From Plectosphaerella cucumerina (lineage: Eukaryota; Ascomycota; Sordariomycetes; Glomerellales; Plectosphaerellaceae): DNA of 64,000 nt. The notes under the pieces are model-generated. The model saw nothing but the letters and a program-made list of their open reading frames with translations, ran no database searches and was not told where the DNA came from. Shown piece after piece: positions 56,555-64,000 of this stretch; the stretch's first letter is position 1; every line of letters begins with the position of its first letter. Location: positions 2,232,001-2,296,000 of the forward strand of contig JAGPXD010000004.1 in assembly GCA_020746995.1 (NCBI GenBank), written 5' to 3'. The position numbers and the translations under genes are program-made.

Positions 56555-59500
56555 GGAGTACCTGGACAGGCCGGCGCCGGCCGGTCGGTCAGGTATGTAG
56601 ACATCACCATTCAAACAGCCCGCTGGCACATGTTTGCACTCGGTCACGGTTTCGGTGGGCACTCTGCATCTCATCTTTCCCGTGTTCAAGGGAGCCTAGC
56701 GTGCACTGGGGGCGTGTTCCTCAGTTCCAGTCTCCGGCTATGGCGGGCCGGTCCACTCGGGCCATTGCCCAGATCTGATAAGATCGTCGCATAGGGACGA
56801 CGTCAGGTCAAGTGTATGAACCGCATATCAGATGTAATCCGTAACTTATTCCCCTTGAACAGATGGCTGTCCCATGGCTTTCGAGATTCATCAAAGTCAA
56901 GTGTAGCAGGCAGGCAAAACCGACAACGTCGATAGCCCGTCTCGGCACCCTTTGACGCGACGGAGGCAACCAGCGCAGATAGACGCCATCTAAATATTGT
57001 CAGGGGGCTTGAGGCGCGGATAAGAAGCTAGGGCCCGCATATACGCGCATATCCACCAGGGGTGGTTGGGATGCCGGGATGCTGGTCACATAATAGCACC
57101 GACGAACTACTGTCGACATGGCTTCGAGTGAAGCAACATGGGGAACTGGTAGCCGACGCACCCTGAAGCCTCGAGGGACTAGGTGGTGGGTTGACAGGGA
57201 GGTCCCAAAATAGACCAGCGGTCGGTCTGCATGCGCGCCACCCGGGCAGGCGAGCAGGCCGAGCAGCGAGGGGGCAACCCAACTGCATCGAGCATGGAGT
57301 CTGCAACTGCCAGGTGCAGCTGGCAGGGCCCGCGGCCATGGAGTGAGATGTGTGGACCGGACCAACGAGGGGACCAGCAAAAACGAGGGGTCCCATGTTG
57401 CCCGCCCCGACTTTTACGGGATAACCGAGACTTTTGCGAGGGGTTCGTGACGCTCTCGCATGGTCTCGCTGCACGGCCAGGATGTTCAGAAAGGCCCGTT
57501 GTGAGGCCGACGATGTCGCAGGAGGTCGGGAGTCGGCCGAAGCCATTGGAGGGATTTTTTCTGCGGCTGCCTGGTGACAGGGCTCCTCCCGTCCGACATC
57601 CATGGAACTGGGGACGAAGAGATTTTGAGCGCATGCACGCGCGGCAGAGCAGGCATGTTGTATGGGGTTCGGAGTCCAAATCTGCTGGGCCGGGCCCCCC
57701 ATGTGACTGACTGACTGACGAAGTTCGGGAAGAGGAGGAGCCGGGACTACTAGTAGTTTGTCTTTGCAAGATCGGGAAGGAGGACGACATGCCGTGCTCA
57801 TGCTGTAGGGGACGGCTGTCGGGGCGGTGGTGGGTCGAAGCCACGAGTCGGTGTAAGTCGGGTCCCGCCTCGTGTTGGGTTCTGTATCAAGTCTGGCAGA
57901 GGACCGACCCTCCCCGGTCACGGAGATGTCAACCAGACGTGGGTGTGTTTATCCGTGGGGAGGGCAAGACTATGATAGAGAGCCTACCAGTCTATCGGTT
58001 GGTCCGACGGCTAGAGCCTAGCGCATCGTGTCTCCTCTCAGGCGCACGTGGCTCATCTGGCGGCTCGGGGGCAGGCCGAGTCAGAAAGCCACGATAATGG
58101 CGTGAATAGGGGGGGACAAAGCACGGGGACCCCGGCGGGAAGACTTAAGGTTTGGGAGAAGGCCCGCGGGCACCCACGAGACGGGCGGGCGGTGGTTGAT
58201 GGTGGTGGCATGTTGGGAGAAAAGAGAAGAGGCGTTCGTTCGGCAGCCGCCGATTGGGCAGAGAGAGCGTTTCCGTGTGTCTGTCTGTCTGTCTGTCTGT
58301 CTTGACAGACCCGAGTCTCCCGGTTGAGACGCCATGATGGCAGCAGCCACAGCGTAGCACAGCACTCGTTATAGGAGGGGGCCAAAACGGTGGACGAGGG
58401 TGAACCTCAAGACCAGGGATGCCCGTGGTCCGTGGCTTCGGGGTTTGAAGGGCCCGCTGGCAGGGCAGTCCAGACCGGGTCGGCGGGCAGCCACCCTGCC
58501 ACCCTGGAAAACGGGGTGCGGAGTTCCGCTGGGAGACGGCCGTTGGCCCCACGGCGGGCGAGTGGCCGCCGCTCGGGGATTCGGGGAGGGGAGGGGGCGG
58601 ACCAGACGTTCTGTTAGCGGCGGTCATCGCGCGCTTCTCGAAGCCGTCCGTCTCTTCTCTTGGACTTGGCTGGCTTTGGAGCGTGGTTTTCACGGCGAAT
58701 ATGTTGCGCCGACCGGTGGGGGCGGCGTCCACACCTGTTGAGGGAGGTGAAGAAGGAGGGAGGTAACGGAAGCGAGCCGTCTGGACCAGCGGCAGCCTCT
58801 GCAGCTGGCCGCCTGTATGCTTGGAGAACTCTCATAGGTGCAGTAGAAGAAGACACGCCAGATGGCCCCCCGTTTTTTCCCTTGGAAAGCCCAGTATCAG
58901 GCTGTCCCGTATTGTGGTTTTGACAACTGGTCAACATGGGGGGTTGTCGGCAACTCCATGCCGATTGGAAAGTAGAGGAAAAGAGGGGGAAGCGGCTGCG
59001 TGCATGGGAGATCTCGATGATATGAGCGTTGTTGGAAGTATTCCTCATTGTACTCCAGTTTGTTGTGGATGCTGTCGGGTTTCCGTTGCACGGGCGAGGG
59101 AATCTGGAAGCGAGGAGCCTGGAGCTGGAGGTCGGACAGTTATCATGGCCAAGCTAAGCTCCGAGATAGACTACCGAGGTGGCTCCCGCCGTCGAAAAGT
59201 TGTCTCGCCCTTCGACCCGTCAGATTCAGCCCTGAGGTGGACGCCGCTAGGGCAGCACCTTGACGTCGTCACGTCAGTGTTAGTGGCTGGCTACCCGTGG
59301 CACCTGCCTGCTAGCACTGATGGTGCCCGCTAGCCCGCGGAGGTCGGGTCCGGGCCCGCGCAGGGACTCGGGAACTCAGGAAGGCGTGGGAGACCGTGGA
59401 AGGCACGACCCAACCCGACTGAGTCCAGGCGGGGGCAGAGTGGCAGGCACCGGGGCTGCTCCTTCCTAGGCTCAACTTGCCCTGTTCGTCCCCGCCTTCA

Positions 59501-61848
59501 GTGATAGCATCTTGCTCCTCCACACCTCACATTGGAGACTCTGCAGCACTTGCACACTATTCACGCAATTTGGCCCCGGCCGTGTCTTGTCTGCCTCCAC
59601 CAACTTGAACACCAACACCAAATCCCCAACCTGCCACATGGCCCTCTTACCCCCGAGGTCACTCGGAGTACACAAATATCCCATCATGTCGGTTCGAGAA
59701 GCCTGCCCACGACTGACGATGTGAACCGGGGTAGCGAGCCAACCTCGGATCAGCCATCGTTACGCACACGCCGCAATTTGCGCCACGCCCTCGCCTGCAT
59801 ACCGCGACATCTGCCTCTGTTTTGCAGCCGTCCCGGCCAGATTGTGCTCCCAAATGTCGGGAATTGCATCGACCACAACCCCTGCCGATTCATCCGCTCA
59901 CCCCTCGCCCCCCCAGCAACGTCCATCACGCCCCCTCCCTCCTCGGTGGACCATCGCAGTCGTCGACTCCAACCGCCAGGAAGACGTGGAGGGGCAGCCT
60001 GAACGACGACGCCCCCCTACACAAGTCGACGATGAGGGTCCCGTTGCTGTAGGGCAGATGGCCCTGCCGAGCGCTCAGGTCCCCGAGCGTGCGTCGACTT
60101 CGCCGGGAAAACCCCAAAAGGCGGAGGCAGAGTCCTACATCTCGGTTCCGGCTGCCCCAGGGGCCACGCAATGTGGCAGGGTAGGATGCGTCGTGGTCGA
60201 CCCGTCGTCATGTCAGTGGCCTCGACCACCCGTCCCGTCTGCCTGTGAACGTTTTCCGCATCCGAGCTTCTAGTCGCCCCCCCGCCTTTTGGACCTCGAA
60301 AGCCACGCCGGACCACCACCGACCGCCTGCGTACCGGCTGTACCATGGATGTACTTCGACGATGTACTTGGTTTATTGGCACATCGCCCGCTGCGGTGCA
60401 ACGTCGCAGCAAGAATGACGGCGCAGGCATCGCGCATCGCCCGGATGCACCGCGCGCTAGACGGATGCCGGCTCAATGTCAAAGGAAGCCCGCCTCGTTG
60501 ACACGGAGAATCAACGGCCCAGCATCTTGTGCCACTGTCCAAAAGGCGGGCGTCACCATGAGAGGAGGGGGCCGCTTTGGCTGTTCGAGGCACCCGCTAG
60601 ACCTCAACTATTCTCCTCTTCGAGCTAGACCGGGCGTTGGGGGAGGGGTGTTCGACTGGCTCTATCATGGCCTACCCGCTACTCGTACTCGGCCTAGGGT
60701 GGTTTAGTCGCCTTGATACAAACGGGCGACATGTCCAACTGTCCACGCCAGGCAAGCCGACGCACATGGAAGGTTTCCATGGCCTTGTCTGTTTCCTGTC
60801 AACAAGCACTGTACAAAGACTCGCACTTGCCCGGAAGGCCGATCATTGGGAAAGGAAATATCAGGCTGCGCCTCGTCACGAGCTGCCACCATGTTCCCCC
60901 CGCTCACAGCGCTGAAGCCGCCGCTACCCGGGCTTGACACCCCCAGCTCGCAGAGCCCCCGAGATTGACTGTCCCATAAACTTACTGTACATCCCAGCCG
61001 TCGAGGTCGTCTTTAGGGCGTGGGCTGTCCGGGATAGTGATCGTCCCCAAGGAGCACCTCATCCGGGCGTGTGCTCGCCCGCCGCCTCAAATGCCACGGG
61101 GGCGGGGGGTGGAGGGGAAGAGAGGAGGGGGGCGGCCGGCCGGCTGGTGGGATAAGCGCACCACTGCATCAGTGCAGCCAGGGGGGGAGGTCTCCCTGTC
61201 GCGGCCTGTTCTGCCCCTGCACACCAGCGCCCAGACACCAGCGCCGGCAGCCATCCCGGGGGGCTTTAGGGCCATCTCAGAGCTTGTCTTGATTCAGGGT
61301 CCTGGCGCCATCCCAATCCATCTCAAGCCTGCCCACCGCTTCCCGTCCCTACGGATGATAGGGCAGGCTGGCCGGTCAGACCTTAGTTGACATGACGGAC
61401 GAGTAGTTACGGCCCCCCTTTGGAGCACAGGACCAGGGCCGAGGGGCCCCCGACGCCGGCGCTGCACCGGTAGCCTCTGGAGCTGAGCGAGTGGGAGGGA
61501 CAGGGAGAGCCCGTCCACGGCCGCCTCTGTCTCTTCTGTCGTCTGCGTGCGGATTCGACTCCGCGGACGGGAGGTAGAGGCTAGTACCATCGAAGTACTA
61601 GCTTCAAGCCAGGCCAAACGCCCAACTCGTGGCCCTTGCCCTGCCCGCCCTGCGCACCCCCTGTCTGCATGCCCTGGCCTGCCTGCCTTCACCCATCCAC
61701 AAGAGGCGGGACGAGGTCGAGGAGGGTGGGCACACCAGCAGGCCTGCAGGAGAGATGCATCCGCCAGATGGAGGTGGTGTTCAAGTCAAGGCTCGCCCGG
61801 TGCTAAGCACCTGCTCGCCCGCACTCTCCTGTCGTTCAGTACCCTGCT
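56555..61848. other. Gene-empty region upstream of the bZIP gene
   Basis: A 5.3-kb stretch in which I support no gene. It contains a (GTCT)6 microsatellite at 58279-58302, several CTAG-containing palindromes, and a GC-rich hairpin-forming dyad at 61577-61605. The longest open frame, on the minus strand at 57028-57921, has a composition typical of translated GC-rich DNA and no domain. The right end is presumably bZIP promoter. Confidence 0.6.
58279..58302 (+). repeat. Tetranucleotide array (GTCT)6
   Basis: Six perfect tandem copies in non-coding DNA. A simple microsatellite. Confidence 0.9.
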
Positions 61849-61854
61849 TATAAA
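61849..61854 (+). promoter_or_regulatory. TATA box of the bZIP gene
   Basis: TATAAA on the plus strand, 323 nt before the bZIP ATG, followed directly by a pyrimidine-rich stretch (about 61860-61960) of the kind where fungal transcription begins. This implies a leader of roughly 250-290 nt. Confidence 0.55.
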
Positions 61855-62171
61855 CACTAGGGGCCTTCCTCTCCTCTCCTCGCCTCAAGACCTCTCCGTT
61901 TCCTCTCCTGTCCGATATCTTCTCTCTCGATCACCAGCTATCTCGTCTGACTGACCTGCTGCTCTTCATACATCACTCGCAGTAGACACAAGCCTCCGAA
62001 CGCAGTTCCACGACACCAATCGGCTTTCAAGGCAGCCAACGCCACTTACACCCCCGGGTTTCCCACGGAACGCCGCCGACAGTCGCCTCTCTCCGCCGGA
62101 CGGCACACCCCACGCGTCGGAAGACCGCCCTCTGTCCAGATTTGCCGAGACTCGCCTTGCGCCTGCCAGCC

Positions 62172-63371
62172 ATGGAGGACATTGACGTGTTGTTGGACTT
62201 TGACTCTCGCTACGGCTTCGACGAGACGGGCTCACGGGTCAACGGCAACCAGCATCAACACCAGCACTATCAACATCCGCATCACCAACATCATCAACAC
62301 GGCAGCAGCAGCCGCTACTCGTCAACGCTGATCAACCACATGCCCAATGCCGTGAGTGCAATTTCTCTGTCTTCCCCCCTTTCATCTCTCTGTGTCTGGG
62401 CCTCAGCCATCCTCCCACCCTCCTAGACGCCGACAAGCGACCTCCCGTCGACCCCAGGACCCTGCCTGCATCCTCGCTTCTCGGTCATCGTTCCGGCGGT
62501 GGCTGTCCCGGGGGCATGTGGGAGACGGGAGGGGCGTGTGCGTGGCATGGGCTGCGGGAGATGTCGTGCGCGGAGTTCCGCGACAGAGGGGCCGCCTCCA
62601 TGGCCCGCAGCAGGCTAAGAGATCAGATTCCCGTCGAGATTGATGCGGATGGAGCTCAGCGAGGAGATTACGTCGGCTAACCGGTCTCTTTGCGATGTTA
62701 GTTCGACATGCCCATGTCCACAGATTTCCATCCCGCTGCCGCCACAACCGCTATCTATCCCAGTCCCACCAGCTCAGACCGGGGGACCACGGCGTCACCG
62801 CAACCCACATCGCCAGATCGTAACGGTCAAAACTGGACAACGGCCGATGAGGGAAGCGGGGAGTCCCCGGCGCCCACCGAGGGCGACGCGGGGGCGCCGA
62901 CAGAGACGAAGGCTAAGGCACCGGCCAAGAGGAAACGAGAGAACCGGTACAAGAACGCGCCTCCAGCGGTGTTGTCGGTAAGTCCCACCTCCTGAGCTCG
63001 ACGCCTCCCACGGCGCGGACCCTTTTGGAGGACTTCATATTCGCTGACACAATCTGCAGAGACGTCGTGCCCAGAACAGAGCATCGCAACGCGCTTACAG
63101 GGAGCGCAAAGACCAGAGGATCACCAACCTTGAGGTTCTTCTGGCTGAGCAGAAGCAGAAGAACGAAAACCTCGGGCAGGCATACTCGGCGCTGCATGCC
63201 GAGTACACCCGGCTCCGGGCCGGCCCCCAGCTTCAGACTCGGCCGGCGCCGGGCCCGCCCGTCATGCAAGGCCCGGGTGGTATGCCGTTGTACGACGTCG
63301 GCGCCCTGGGTTACGGCGCCACGGACACCATGTTCATGTACCAGAACATGCCAGGAGACTACGGCTCATGA
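62172..63371 (+). CDS. bZIP transcription factor, Yap/Pap1-like basic region
   Basis: A 255-aa nuclear bZIP regulator. Exons are 62172-62351, 62702-62977 and 63060-63371. The N-terminus starts MEDIDVLLDFDSRYGFDE and runs into a Gln/His-rich low-complexity tract. A Ser/Thr/Pro-rich middle precedes the basic KAKAPAKRKRENRYKN segment. The basic region RRRAQNRASQRAYRERKDQR has the N-x2-A-x2-Q-x2-Y-R signature of fungal Yap/Pap1-type proteins. The leucine zipper follows at about residues 173-200 (TNLEVLLAEQKQKNENL). The tail is Pro/Gly-rich and ends GDYGS. No cysteine-rich redox domain, which marks Yap1 itself, is present. The first intron is 350 bp, far longer than the others in this window, so a further exon may be hidden. 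The exact subfamily is not resolved. Confidence 0.88.
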
Positions 63372-64000
63372 GGCGGGAGGGTATTAAGGCAGGCAGCGAT
63401 ATGTTTCTTCTTCTTCGTCTTTCTGTCGGGCGTTATTATACTACGGACAGGTCTCGCATGGGACGGTCCTGGTGGGATGGGATGAAATGGTATGACCCAG
63501 GAGCACACGAACACGGTCTGTTAGAGAAAGGCGGCGGCGCACGATGGCAAACGGACAACCCTCAGGGGCGGAAATAAACGCGTCCATTTCTTGTTGTCGT
63601 TTCAAGTTTTGGAGTTTTCGGATCTGGTCTTCGGTTGCCGTGTCTGCGGGACGCGATGATCTCCTTTCTTTGTTCGATTTTCATTACATTTCCTTCTGGA
63701 CGAATTACACGATCTTGGCCGGAAATAATGACGAAGGCAAGGCAAGGCAATGCCGGGCGATGGCGCTCGAAGACGGGTGTACGGTACACAAAATTTGCCT
63801 ACCAATAAGGGCCTCTGGCTGACTTGATACGAAGCGGGAGAAAGATGGGTGACGATGATGCCACTCATGATGTGTGCGACAGACAGTTTCTCCGGGTCGG
63901 TCTGTGCCCAGGCCAGGCCAGGGGAAAGGGGGGTTTGGCCGCTAGTGTAGTGGCAGTTGAAGGAATGACGACGACTCGTCAAGTGCCAATGCCAGTGGGC
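63372..64000. other. 3' flank of the bZIP gene, window end
   Basis: Probable 3' untranslated region followed by AT-richer non-coding DNA, with a short AAGGC tandem near 63735-63750. No further gene begins within the window. Confidence 0.6.

Noticed and set aside
57028..57921. Minus-strand open frame of nearly 300 codons
   Set aside because: The composition is that of translated GC-rich DNA (many Pro, Ser, Arg, Ala and Cys without pattern). It has no domain and overlaps several other open frames. It is likely chance.
1..64000. Biosynthetic gene cluster, transposon, CRISPR or phage-like system
   Set aside because: No polyketide or peptide synthetase, P450, transporter, transposase, reverse transcriptase or spaced direct-repeat array was seen. 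The recognisable genes are ordinary fungal housekeeping and regulatory genes.

Overview
This window is nuclear DNA of a filamentous ascomycete (Pezizomycotina), most likely a Sordariomycete. The evidence is short spliceosomal introns (mostly 47-64 bp, GTRAGT...YAG), a high-GC genome with pyrimidine-rich leaders, and typical fungal proteins such as an APSES regulator of the StuA/ASM-1 type and a CCG-6-like GPI cell-wall protein. There is no sign of prokaryotic, viral or transposon genes, and I recognise no secondary-metabolite cluster.

Layout. Positions 1-10.6 kb hold no gene I can support. At 10.6-14.3 kb is a StuA-type developmental regulator behind a long pyrimidine-rich leader with upstream ORFs. 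It converges on a propionyl-CoA-synthetase-like gene (17.7-15.3 kb, minus). A small secreted GPI-anchored protein gene with a clear TATA box lies at 21.1-20.5 kb (minus). Another gene-empty stretch runs to 26.3 kb.

From 26.3 to 37.5 kb is a compact housekeeping block: PIG3-type quinone oxidoreductase (+), dienelactone-hydrolase-family protein (-), replication protein A large subunit (+), COP9 signalosome subunit 3 (-), NADH dehydrogenase 24 kDa subunit (+) and a kelch protein (-). Neighbours are strictly divergent or convergent, so intergenic regions are shared promoters or shared 3' ends. A C2H2 zinc-finger gene follows at 40.9-39.1 kb (-), and a larger five-finger C2H2 regulator at 48.2-45.8 kb (-). 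The 41-45.8 kb gap holds one orphan ORF and coding-like fragments of uncertain status.

In the last part, a small Cys/His-rich protein gene with its own TATA box lies at 51.7-52.1 kb. A divergent pair follows: a Dap1/PGRMC-like cytochrome b5-fold haem protein (-) and a mitochondrial TPR protein of the Mgr3 type (+). A bZIP transcription factor gene (62.2-63.4 kb, +) closes the window after a 5-kb empty stretch.

The genes fall into two classes. Housekeeping genes (DNA replication, complex I, COP9, detoxification, acyl-CoA activation) are packed closely. Regulators (StuA, two C2H2 proteins, bZIP) sit beside long non-coding DNA that may carry their control regions. Exon boundaries were read by eye from splice consensus, reading phase and family similarity, and no RNA evidence was available. 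The best candidates for something little described are the small Cys/His protein, the StuA leader and its in-frame upstream extension, and the recurring palindromes in intergenic DNA.
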